Assembly (NCBI GenBank): GCA_014796735.1 | Contig: JAAVIG010000096.1 | Span: 1-13,271 of the forward strand | Length of the DNA stretch: 13,271 nucleotides | Reading direction: 5' to 3' | Source of the DNA: Oscillospiraceae bacterium | GTDB lineage: Bacteria; Bacillota; Clostridia; Oscillospirales; Ruminococcaceae | Shown: in pieces, positions 1 through 8,230 of the stretch | How positions within the stretch are numbered: the first letter of the stretch is position 1 | Layout of the letters: the number at the start of each line of letters is the position of its first letter | The notes under the pieces: model-generated | What the model saw: the letters and a program-made list of their open reading frames with translations, nothing else | What the model was told of the DNA's origin: nothing | The model's database searches: none | Made by a program: the position numbers and the translations under genes

Positions 1-435
1 CTCCCCCCTTAGGTTTCACCTTAAGAATCCTTTCCTTATCCCCCTCACACCCCCTTTTCCCCGCTTTGAAAGTTGGTGTGATTTAAACGTTTTTTGCTCG
101 GCTCTGTTTTTCCTAAAAGCTGTGTGGCGATAGTCCCTTAGGGAAGTGTCGGTGGAATTATTGGGGCTTTATTCACGTTCGGGTCGCAGGTGCTGCGTTA
201 TTGATTATGTGTTTTCATTGGTGATGTTGGTTGCTCCCATTAGTTTGTGCAATGTATGATTATTCTTGTGCTCCCAATTGGGTTGTACCGCCCTATCCAG
301 TAAAAACGTTCCTTTTACAATAACTGCCCTACCGCAGGAGCGGAGCCAAATTTTCGCGTTGCGAAAATTTTGAAACGCTTCCGCGTTTCAGCGGGCTGTC
401 GCCCGCGGCTCCGCCGCCAACACCGTTCACCGCTC
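1..435 (-). repeat. Dispersed structured repeat, copy 1 (inverted)
   Basis: Non-coding repeat present three times in this window; strand is given relative to copies 2 and 3, which read on +. Bases 1-99 are identical, as reverse complement, to 8132-8230, and bases 97-149 are identical to 13219-13271. Similarity continues to about 435 (GAGCGGTGAAC on the minus strand), where the copies stop matching. The end nearest the glucan synthase gene carries the cloverleaf-like fold; the other end is the CTCCCCCCTT block at the window edge. No open frame is conserved between copies and there are no obvious terminal inverted repeats or transposase, so this is neither a classic insertion sequence nor a gene. 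It may continue beyond base 1, although copy 2 suggests base 1 is its true edge. Confidence 0.9.
340..414 (-). other. Four-way-junction (cloverleaf) fold in repeat copy 1
   Basis: Outer stem GCGGAGCC (340-347) pairs with GGCTCCGC (407-414) and encloses three back-to-back hairpins: 348-370 (10-bp stem, loop GTT), 371-390 (8-bp stem, loop TTCC) and 391-406 (6-bp stem, loop TGTC). No base is left unpaired at the junction. The outer stem is one pair shorter than in copies 2 and 3 because A339 faces C415. The fold is read directly from the sequence; whether it acts as RNA, as a DNA cruciform or as a recombination site is unknown. Confidence 0.8.
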
Positions 436-506
436 TCACCCCTTTGCCGCTTCTCCGCCTGTCTCCCGAACACCCGTTCCCGCAGCGTACCGCAATTATA
501 AACATA

Positions 507-533
507 TTTACATAAGGGAATTTCCCCTATAAA
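507..533 (+). promoter_or_regulatory. Weak candidate promoter of the glucan synthase gene
   Basis: TTTACA (507-512) and TATAAA (528-533) are 15 nt apart, shorter than the ideal 17. The spacer holds a small inverted repeat, GGGA (516-519) with TCCC (523-526), which could bind a regulator. The 436-506 stretch between the repeat and this site shows nothing else recognisable. The ribosome-binding site AAAGGA (563-568) of the next gene lies 9 nt before its ATG. Confidence 0.35.
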
Positions 534-577
534 AAATATTAAAAATCAACTCTTTCCAAAAGAAAGGACAAGATAAA

Positions 578-3500
578 ATGTCAGACAACATCTCCGCAAA
601 CGGCAAATCCTTATTAAAAACCTTAAAGCGCACCGAAAGACAGCTTCGCCATGACAAGCTGTTAAACGAAAACCACCTTTTTGAAAGGGAGCTTAAGGGC
701 TTGATAAAAACCGCCCCCTATCAATATTTCACCTTAAAGGACGGCGCTCCCTCCTTAGGCAAGGAAATATTCGATCTGGAGGAAATAAACGATAAAACCG
801 TTTACGAGTTAATATACACCTTATCCCAAACCCGCTATATAAAGGAAGAGGAATTGACAAGCCTCATATGGCAAAGCAAGCTGTACATCATCTTACAGGC
901 GGCAAAGGACAGAGAAAATCCACAGCTTTACCTCGATAAGATGTATAAGATAAAAGAGCTTGACGAAAACGCTTTGGAAAAACTGAGCCCTTTACATCAA
1001 GCCTTTTCCTTTGACGAAGTATATAAAAACTCTTCAAGGGAAACAAGAAGCATATACCGCAGCAAGGCGGCCCTCATTTCAAGGCTTACGGAAATAGACG
1101 AAAGACAGTATACGGCTGAGCTTATCAAAAGAGCGGTGCTGGACGATCTGCATGTAGGCGAGGTCATCGAGGAGGATTACCGCAATATCTACCCTTATGT
1201 AAATTCGACCCTCTACATTTCCCTGCAGCTTTGCATCGCGCTTCTTCTCTCCCTTGCGGCGGGACTTTTCACCCATCTGTGGACAGTACCTATAACCTTT
1301 TTACCCTTCCTCGGCGCAGTAAAATCCGTCACCGACCTTATAATTTCAAGACTCTCCCACGCCCAGCCCCTGCCGAGAATAAAGATCAAGTCGGAGCTGC
1401 CCGAAAACGGACTGACCCTTTGCGCAATGTCCGCCCTTATTTCCGATACGGACAGCTTAAAGGACGCTTTGTCAAGACTTAAGACCGCAAAGCTGAAAAA
1501 TCCTCAAAGAGGTATTTTTTTCTGTCTGCTTTGCGACCTGTCCCCCGCCTACAGCGAAACCAAAAACGAGGACGAGGCCCTGTTTTCACAGGGTGAAGCC
1601 TTAAGACGCGAAATTTTTCCCGATTGCAGCGTTATCTTCCGCAAAAGAGTTTACAGCAAGACCATGAAAAAATATCAGGGCTTCGACCGCAAAAGAGGCG
1701 CAATAGAAGAGCTTACAAAGTACCTGTGCGGACAGGGGCATGACTTTTACCGCGTATTGGGGGATATATCCAAGCTCCCGCAATGCGAATTTATCGCCGC
1801 CCTCGATCTGGACACCATACCCTTGATGGACAGCATAAAGGAGCTTGCCGCCATCGCCCTGCACCCCTTGAACAAGGATTACGGCATCATCGCGCCCCGC
1901 TGCACCTCCACCCTCGATTCCACACTTAAAACTCCCTTTGCGAGAGCTATGGCGGGAAACGGGGGTGTAAGCTGCGTATCCGCTTACGACAGCTTCGGCG
2001 GCGAATTTTACTTTGACCTGTTCGGCGAGGGCATATTCTGCGGAAAAGGGCTTATTAAAAAGAGAGCCTTTTTAAAGGACTGCTGCGATAAGTTTCCGCC
2101 CGAAAGAGTGCTTTCCCATGATATTTTGGAGGGGGGCTTAACGGGGGTAGCCTATGCGGGAGATCAGGAGTTTTCCGACAGCTTCCCGCCCTCCTCGAAA
2201 TCATATTTTAAAAGAGCGCACCGCTGGATAAGAGGGGATTTTCAGAATTTCCGCTTTCTGTTTTTCAAGGAATTTTCGCCCCTTACCAAATACAAGCTTT
2301 TCGACAACCTAAGGCGCGCCTTGAAGCCCGTCTTCGACCTCTCGCTGTTCTTTCTGTCCTGCTTTGTAAAAAACGGCTTTATTTTGGGTATTGCCGCGTA
2401 TATTTCCTTGCTGCTGCCCTTTATCCCGCCTCTTGTCTCATCGGTGACAAGAGGGCTTGCCTTCGGAATAAAAAGGCGGTTTTACTCTCCCATTGTAAGC
2501 GAAGCAAAGCAGCTTATGTCAAAAGCCCTGCTTGAAATAATGACCCTGCCCAAGGCTGCCCTTGTGTCATTGGACGCTCTTGTAAAGACCCTTTGGAGAA
2601 ATCTTGTCACAAAAAGAAATCTTTTGCAGTGGACGACCAGCGGCTTTCTTGAAAAAACGGCTTTTAAAGGAGGCTTCTGGCATCTGCTTTTTCCCTTCGC
2701 GCTGTCAGCGCTGCTTATACTGTCATGTATATATAAGGTAAGCTATATCGCTTTTCCCGCCGCCGTTCTGATGTGCGCCGCGCTCCCATTTTTTATTTAC
2801 GCCGACAAGCCCCGAAGCAGCTTTACACCGTCCTTGAACGAAATTGCAAAGCTGGAGCTTATGTCGCAAATCAAAAAAATGTGGAGCTTCTACACCGACC
2901 ACGTAAACGAAAAGACCTCATGGCTCCCCCCCGACAACGTGCAGTTTAAGCCTGTTTATCGAGTTTGTATGAGAACATCGCCCACAAATATCGGAATGTA
3001 TATGCTGTCTATGGCGGCTGTTTTTGAGCTTGGTTTACTTTCACCGGAAGAATTTGAGAATCTGCTTGAAAAAACCGTGACAACGGTGGAAAAGCTGTCC
3101 AAATGGCGGGGCAATCTTTACAACTGGTATGAACTGGGTAGCCTGAAAATCGTTTCGGGCTTTGTGTCCTCGGTGGACAGCGGCAACTTTTTCTGCTGTC
3201 TTATCGCGGTAAAGGAGTGCTTAAGGCTGAACGGTCTTTCCCGCGCGCTTTGGCAAAGACTTGATACCATTATAAACAATACCAGGCTTTCGGAATTTTA
3301 TCAGAAAAAGCATAAGCTTTTCAGCATCGGCTTCGATACCGAAAAAAACGAGATGTCACACCATAAATACGATATGCTGATGTCGGAGGCAAGACTTTTA
3401 AGCTACGCCGCCATTGCCACGGGACAAGCTCCCAAAGCCCACTGGCGCGCCTTATCCAGAACCATGTCCCGAAGCGGAGCCTATGCGGGAGCCGTGGCGT

Positions 3501-6500
3501 GGACAGGCACGATGTTTGAGTTTTTTATGCCCGAGCTTTTGCTTACTTCAAAGGAGGGAAGCATGTGTTACGAAGCGTTAAAGTACGCCTTTCACTGTCA
3601 GAAGCACCGCCATACCCCCTTCGGTATCTCCGAAAGCGGCTACTACGCCTTTGACAGTGAGTTAAACTATCAGTACAAGGCGCACGGAGTACAGAAAACC
3701 GCCCTTAAGGGAGGAATGGACAAGGAATGTGTGGTAAGCCCCTATTCAAGCTATCTTACCCTGTCGCTTGAACCCTTGGAAAGCTACAACAACCTTTGCC
3801 GTCTTGAAAAGGAGGGTGCATTTAACCCTCAGTACGGCTTTTACGAGGCGGTGGACTACACAAGGCGCAGAGTGGGACGCGCGGGGGGCGCGGTAATAAA
3901 AAGCCACATGGCGCACCATGTGGGAATGAGCATAGCGGGAGCGGCCAATTTATTAAAGGACAATATCTGCTCGAAATTATTCTTAAGCGATGAAAGAATA
4001 AAAAGGGCGGAGGAATTATCGGAGGAAAAGGTCATGGCAGGAGAAAAGATATTAAACGCGGATTACCGTTACGGCGAGGAAAAGAACCCTAAGGAAATAG
4101 AGGAGATAAAGGAACAGACGGTAAAGTGCTCCCCCGTAAATCCCTTAAGCGGCGGAAGCCTTACCCTGTTCACCTCCGCCAACGGCTTATTCTGCGGCAG
4201 CTATAAGGGAGTGCAGACGGTAAACAAAACCTCGGATTATCTGAACCGCCCTCACGGCGCGTTTTACGGCTGCTGCGACGAAAACGGAGTTTATCCCCTC
4301 TTTTATCACCCGAAATTCAATACCAAGCTGCACACCGTTTTTTCCGAGACGGAGACCTTATACACAACCGAGGAAAAAAGCTTTGCCCTTGAAATGACGG
4401 TCAGAGCGGCGCACAACGCCGAAATACGCACCTTTTCCCTTAAAAACAAGACCCGCTCCAAAAAACAGCTCACCCTATGCTTGTACAGCGAGCCTACTTT
4501 AGCAAGGGCTTCCGATTACTCCGCTCACCCCATGTTTTTGGACTTGTTTTTAAAGATAGAGTACGACAGTGAAAACAAGCTGTTCATTTTCTACCGCAAG
4601 GACAGGGACAGCGACCACGTTACCGCCTGCGCGGCGGGCTTCATAGAGGAAGAAGCGGACTTCACCTACTGCTTTTCCAAAGAAGCCTGTCTTAATTACG
4701 CGCCCTTTTCCTTCTTTGAAAAGGCTTTGATCAGAGAGTGCGCCGACCGCGCCATTCCCTCTCCCTGTCTTTTTGTAAAAAACGACGTTACCTTGGACAG
4801 CGGCGAAGCCGAAAAGCTTACCTTTTTTTACTGTTACGCCGACAGCGCCGCGGAAGCAAAAAAAGCCGCTCTTGAAATAAGGCGGAAAGGCAAGGACGGC
4901 TTGGAGCAGCTTAAGGAGCAAAACGCTCCCTCTCCTCTTTCGCTGTCCACCGTTCACGGGCGCATGGCTTCCGCTGCGCTGCCCGGTCTGCTTTACGGAG
5001 AGGTCAAGGAAGAAAAAATATTGAACGCAAGAAGGGAAAACAAGCTGAACCGTCAGGCACTGTGGAAATACGGCATATCGGGAGATTTTCCCCTGCTTAT
5101 CGCGGAGGGACAGGAGGTAAGAACGGCGGTGCTGTTAAAGCAGGGGCTTGACCGCTGCAATGTTAAGTGCGACCTTATCGTGCTGTGCGAAAACGGACTG
5201 GAAAAGTCGGCAGCTATATCGGAGATTGCGGGCTGCGGCTATGCGTTTATAAAATCGGAGCTGCCCGACGATATGCTGACCTTAATGTACGCTTTGGCGG
5301 CAAAGGACGATTTGAAAGACCTGTCCTTGCAGCCTTTGAACGCGCTGCCTCAGAAGCCGCCGCTTGACCTGCTGCCCTGCACCCATAAAAAAGAGGAAAA
5401 CGACTTTACCGACGGCGGCTACGTTATAAGCAATGAGGAAAACACATGGTGCAATATCCTTTCAAACTCGCAGTTCGGCACTCTTTTGTCTCAAAACAGC
5501 CTCGGCTTCACATGGGCTTTGAACAGCCGAGAAAACAAGCTTACCCCGTGGGAAAACGACCCTGTGGCGGATAACGGAAACGAGCTTTTGCTGCTTAAGA
5601 GCGGCAATATGTATTACGATATGATAAGGGGAAGCAAAGCGGAATTTACCCCGCAGTATTGCAGCTATGAGGGAAAAGCGGGGACGGTGGAAGCCAAAAC
5701 CGACGTTAAGGTATATACAAAAGGTCTCGGCAAGGAAATCACTTCAACTCTCTTAAATACCTCCGACAGGGAGCAGAAGCTTCATCTTGTATACAGGCTT
5801 TCCCCGCTTTTGGGCGACCGCAAAGAAATGTCAATGCCCACCGCGAAAACGGACAAGGGCGTTCTGCTGATAACAAATTCCCAAAACCCAAACTATCACG
5901 GAGCAATGGTTCTGTACTGCAATAAAAAAGCCGTGTATTCATTTTCGGAAGCGGATATATCGGCGGGAGACTTTTCGGGCTGCTCCGAGGAGGTCATGAA
6001 CGCCAACGCCGAAACAACGGCGGTAATAGTGCCGATAAGCTTACCTCCGCGGGAAAAGCTTCGCATACGCTATATTTTGGGCTACTGCGAAAACCCTGCC
6101 GAAGCTGCAAGCAATATAAAGGCGTTGGAGGGTACTCCCTGCGGATTACAGCTTGAAAACAGCATCGAAATTTCAACTCCCGACGGAAAATTGAACAGGC
6201 TGTTTAACACATGGCTCCCTCATCAGGCGTTATCCTGCCGCCTTTGGGGGCGTACGGGCTTTTTCCAGAACGGCGGCGGCTACGGCTTCCGCGATCAGCT
6301 TCAGGATTGTCTGTGCATTATGTACCTTTCACCCAAAACGGCGATGGAGCATATTTTCCGCTGCTGTCAAAGTCAGTTTCAGGAGGGCGACGTGCTGCAC
6401 TGGTGGCACGATCTGAACGGAAAGAGAGTGGGAGTAAGGACAAGGTGCAGCGACGACCTGCTTTGGCTGCCCTATGTTGCCTGCGAGTACGCGAAAAGCT

Positions 6501-7600
6501 TCGGCGGCAAGGATTTTTGGAACACCGAGGCGGAGTACTGCGAGGGGCAAGCTTTACCCGAGGATAAACACGAATTGTATATGGAGGCTTCCGGCAGCGG
6601 TATAAAGGAAAGCCTTTTCATGCACTGCAAAAAGGCAATGGAAAAGGGCTTCGAAAAGGGCAAAAACGGTCTTCTCAAAATGGGAAGCGGCGACTGGAAC
6701 GACGGCTACAACGGAGTCGGCATTGAAGGGAAGGGCGAAAGCGTATGGCTTTCCATGTTTTACGTTTTATGCGGCAGAAAATTCGCGCCGATAGCGAGAG
6801 AGCAGGGCGAGGTGGCGTACGCGGACGAGCTGGAAAAGAACATTGCCGATCTGTGCGTTGCCGTTGAGGAAAACGCGTGGGACGAAGACCACTATTTAAG
6901 GGCGTTTTACGACAACGGCAATAAAATGGGCGCTTCCGACAGCGAAGCGTGCAGGATAGACCTGCTGCCCCAAGCCTTTGCCGCGCTGTGCGGACTGCCC
7001 GACACCGCAAGGGTGGTCACGGCTTCAAACACGGCGTGGGAACAGCTTGTGGACAAGAAAAACGGCATTATAAAGCTGTTTAATCCGCCATTCAGCAATG
7101 AAAACACGACCGAAGACCCGGGATATGTCAAGTCTTATCCTTTGGGGGTAAGGGAAAACGGGGGACAGTATACTCACGGGGCTGTGTGGTACTGTCTGTC
7201 CTGCTTTGAGCTTGGACAGAACAAGAGGGCGTTCGAGCTGCTTAATATGCTTAATCCCGCCTACAAGGACGAGCGGTTCGGAAGAGAGCCTTATTTTATG
7301 ACGGCGGATATTTATACCAACCCTCACTGCTACGGGCGCGGAGGGTGGTCGATGTATACGGGAGCCGCCGCTTGGTACTGGAAATGTATTTTTGAGGGGC
7401 TGTTCGGAGCTGAGATTGACGGAGGGAAGATCACTTTCTCACCTCGGCTGCCCGCGGAGTTTGACGGAGCTAAGATGAGGGTTAAAGTGGGCGGTGCGGA
7501 GATCAACGTTACCTTTAAGTATAAGGGGAACGGGGGGACGCCTGTTTCCTTTAAGCTTGACGGCGCAAAGGGGGTTCAGACGGCGGAGGTGTCGTTTTAA
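578..7600 (+). CDS. Cyclic beta-1,2-glucan synthase-like protein (NdvB/ChvB/Cgs family)
   Basis: A 2340-residue membrane glycosyltransferase/phosphorylase fusion predicted to polymerise glucose from UDP-glucose into beta-1,2-glucan and process it. Order of parts: an N-terminal helical region (1-210); a membrane segment (about 212-250); a GT84-type catalytic domain with D410xD412, H514-D515...E518, and R549-W550 followed by IRGDFQ; hydrophobic segments at about 584-623 and 698-741; a glycoamylase-like domain (about 768-1120) with FGISES around E1019 and H1113-H1114; two GH94-type beta-sandwich regions (about 1195-1460 and 1611-1870); and a GH94 catalytic barrel (about 1871-2270) with YGFRDQLQD at 1902-1910 and GDWNDG at 2038-2043, where D2042 is the probable general acid. 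In the family the phosphorylase-like part trims chain length. Proteobacterial members are about 2800 residues, so this one is shorter, but no domain is broken and the frame is open throughout. The ATG follows a good AAAGGA site. Transcribed alone. The family is clear; cyclic versus linear product is not shown. Confidence 0.88.
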   Translation: MSDNISANGKSLLKTLKRTERQLRHDKLLNENHLFERELKGLIKTAPYQYFTLKDGAPSLGKEIFDLEEINDKTVYELIYTLSQTRYIKEEELTSLIWQSKLYIILQAAKDRENPQLYLDKMYKIKELDENALEKLSPLHQAFSFDEVYKNSSRETRSIYRSKAALISRLTEIDERQYTAELIKRAVLDDLHVGEVIEEDYRNIYPYVNSTLYISLQLCIALLLSLAAGLFTHLWTVPITFLPFLGAVKSVTDLIISRLSHAQPLPRIKIKSELPENGLTLCAMSALISDTDSLKDALSRLKTAKLKNPQRGIFFCLLCDLSPAYSETKNEDEALFSQGEALRREIFPDCSVIFRKRVYSKTMKKYQGFDRKRGAIEELTKYLCGQGHDFYRVLGDISKLPQCEFIAALDLDTIPLMDSIKELAAIALHPLNKDYGIIAPRCTSTLDSTLKTPFARAMAGNGGVSCVSAYDSFGGEFYFDLFGEGIFCGKGLIKKRAFLKDCCDKFPPERVLSHDILEGGLTGVAYAGDQEFSDSFPPSSKSYFKRAHRWIRGDFQNFRFLFFKEFSPLTKYKLFDNLRRALKPVFDLSLFFLSCFVKNGFILGIAAYISLLLPFIPPLVSSVTRGLAFGIKRRFYSPIVSEAKQLMSKALLEIMTLPKAALVSLDALVKTLWRNLVTKRNLLQWTTSGFLEKTAFKGGFWHLLFPFALSALLILSCIYKVSYIAFPAAVLMCAALPFFIYADKPRSSFTPSLNEIAKLELMSQIKKMWSFYTDHVNEKTSWLPPDNVQFKPVYRVCMRTSPTNIGMYMLSMAAVFELGLLSPEEFENLLEKTVTTVEKLSKWRGNLYNWYELGSLKIVSGFVSSVDSGNFFCCLIAVKECLRLNGLSRALWQRLDTIINNTRLSEFYQKKHKLFSIGFDTEKNEMSHHKYDMLMSEARLLSYAAIATGQAPKAHWRALSRTMSRSGAYAGAVAWTGTMFEFFMPELLLTSKEGSMCYEALKYAFHCQKHRHTPFGISESGYYAFDSELNYQYKAHGVQKTALKGGMDKECVVSPYSSYLTLSLEPLESYNNLCRLEKEGAFNPQYGFYEAVDYTRRRVGRAGGAVIKSHMAHHVGMSIAGAANLLKDNICSKLFLSDERIKRAEELSEEKVMAGEKILNADYRYGEEKNPKEIEEIKEQTVKCSPVNPLSGGSLTLFTSANGLFCGSYKGVQTVNKTSDYLNRPHGAFYGCCDENGVYPLFYHPKFNTKLHTVFSETETLYTTEEKSFALEMTVRAAHNAEIRTFSLKNKTRSKKQLTLCLYSEPTLARASDYSAHPMFLDLFLKIEYDSENKLFIFYRKDRDSDHVTACAAGFIEEEADFTYCFSKEACLNYAPFSFFEKALIRECADRAIPSPCLFVKNDVTLDSGEAEKLTFFYCYADSAAEAKKAALEIRRKGKDGLEQLKEQNAPSPLSLSTVHGRMASAALPGLLYGEVKEEKILNARRENKLNRQALWKYGISGDFPLLIAEGQEVRTAVLLKQGLDRCNVKCDLIVLCENGLEKSAAISEIAGCGYAFIKSELPDDMLTLMYALAAKDDLKDLSLQPLNALPQKPPLDLLPCTHKKEENDFTDGGYVISNEENTWCNILSNSQFGTLLSQNSLGFTWALNSRENKLTPWENDPVADNGNELLLLKSGNMYYDMIRGSKAEFTPQYCSYEGKAGTVEAKTDVKVYTKGLGKEITSTLLNTSDREQKLHLVYRLSPLLGDRKEMSMPTAKTDKGVLLITNSQNPNYHGAMVLYCNKKAVYSFSEADISAGDFSGCSEEVMNANAETTAVIVPISLPPREKLRIRYILGYCENPAEAASNIKALEGTPCGLQLENSIEISTPDGKLNRLFNTWLPHQALSCRLWGRTGFFQNGGGYGFRDQLQDCLCIMYLSPKTAMEHIFRCCQSQFQEGDVLHWWHDLNGKRVGVRTRCSDDLLWLPYVACEYAKSFGGKDFWNTEAEYCEGQALPEDKHELYMEASGSGIKESLFMHCKKAMEKGFEKGKNGLLKMGSGDWNDGYNGVGIEGKGESVWLSMFYVLCGRKFAPIAREQGEVAYADELEKNIADLCVAVEENAWDEDHYLRAFYDNGNKMGASDSEACRIDLLPQAFAALCGLPDTARVVTASNTAWEQLVDKKNGIIKLFNPPFSNENTTEDPGYVKSYPLGVRENGGQYTHGAVWYCLSCFELGQNKRAFELLNMLNPAYKDERFGREPYFMTADIYTNPHCYGRGGWSMYTGAAAWYWKCIFEGLFGAEIDGGKITFSPRLPAEFDGAKMRVKVGGAEINVTFKYKGNGGTPVSFKLDGAKGVQTAEVSF

Positions 7601-7645
7601 GGTTGTGTTTTTTATAAGGTGTCGGAAATTGTGATATTATTTGCT

Positions 7646-7696
7646 GTTAACCGATCAAAAAGCCGTTTGCAGGCTTTTTGATCGGTTAACGGTTTT
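7646..7696 (+). terminator. Perfect 19-bp hairpin after the glucan synthase gene
   Basis: GTTAACCGATCAAAAAGCC (7646-7664) is the exact reverse complement of 7672-7690, with a 7-nt loop. Only GGTTTT follows, so the U-tract is short. It lies 45 nt after the stop codon and is probably the transcription terminator. The long AT-rich perfect stem could also protect the 3' end or form a DNA cruciform. Confidence 0.75.
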
Positions 7697-7790
7697 AATA
7701 CGGAATTTTTCGTTTATAATGCTTATGACAGTGTTTTCTAAGGGGCTGCCGACTCTTTCGTGCGGCGAAATTGAAAACAGCAGAACGTAA

Positions 7791-8230
7791 GAGCGGCGAA
7801 CGGTGTTGGCGGCGGAGCCGCGGGCGACAGCCCGCTGAAACGCGTCAGCGTTTCAAAATTTTCGCAAAGCGAAAATTTGGCTCCGCCCCTGCGGTAGGGC
7901 AGTTATTGTAAAAGGAACGTTTTTAACGGATAGGGCGGCACAACATAATTGGGAGCACAAGCAAAGAAATACATTGTACAAACTAACGGGAGCCGCCAAC
8001 GTCACCAATGAAAACCCATAATCAGCAACGCAGCCCTGCGACCCGAACGTTAATAAAACGTTACTGCATATTTCCAACATTGAACAATTCAACCAAGTTA
8101 TATAAGTGACATTTCACGCACTAATTTTATGGAGCAAAAAACGTTTAAATCACACCAACTTTCAAAGCGGGGAAAAGGGGGTGTGAGGGGGATAAGGAAA
8201 GGATTCTTAAGGTGAAACCTAAGGGGGGAG
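7791..8230 (+). repeat. Dispersed structured repeat, copy 2, with variant internal module
   Basis: Same repeat as at 1-435 but in the opposite orientation. It begins at GAGCGGCGAAC and ends at GGGGGGAG. The last 99 bases (8132-8230) match copy 1 exactly. The first part, up to about 8050, matches both other copies closely. In between, 8051-8131 is unlike the corresponding 75-nt module of copy 1 (100-174), the matching part of which is also present in copy 3. A minus-strand reading frame across this copy is interrupted by a TGA in copies 1 and 3, so no protein is indicated. The right end sits directly before the small peptide gene at 8240 and provides its ribosome-binding site. Confidence 0.9.
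7811..7887 (+). other. Four-way-junction (cloverleaf) fold in repeat copy 2
   Basis: Outer stem GGCGGAGCC (7811-7819) pairs perfectly with GGCTCCGCC (7879-7887). Inside are three adjacent hairpins: 7820-7835 (6-bp stem, loop GACA), 7836-7855 (8-bp stem, loop GTCA) and 7856-7878 (10-bp stem, loop AAA). Each element abuts the next, so the junction has no unpaired base. There is no anticodon-like arm or CCA end, so this is not a tRNA. Confidence 0.85.

Noticed and set aside
1..435. Repeat as a classical insertion sequence or MITE
   Set aside because: The two ends (GAGCGG... and ...AAGGGGGGAG) are not inverted repeats of each other, no target-site duplication is evident and there is no transposase; a mobile nature is still possible but unproven.
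4550..4957. 135-codon minus-strand frame inside the glucan synthase gene
   Set aside because: Antisense shadow of a continuous, domain-bearing reading frame; no independent support.
7692..7720. TATAAT at 7715-7720 as a promoter for repeat copy 2
   Set aside because: No acceptable -35 box at 16-18 nt, and nothing equivalent precedes copy 3; kept only as a weak possibility.
7811..7887. Cloverleaf as a tRNA gene
   Set aside because: Arm lengths, lack of junction spacers, no anticodon loop of seven and no T-loop motif rule out a tRNA.
7853..8092. 79-codon minus-strand frame across repeat copy 2
   Set aside because: The same frame in copies 1 and 3 is cut by TGA soon after the shared CAATGTA segment, so it is not conserved as protein.
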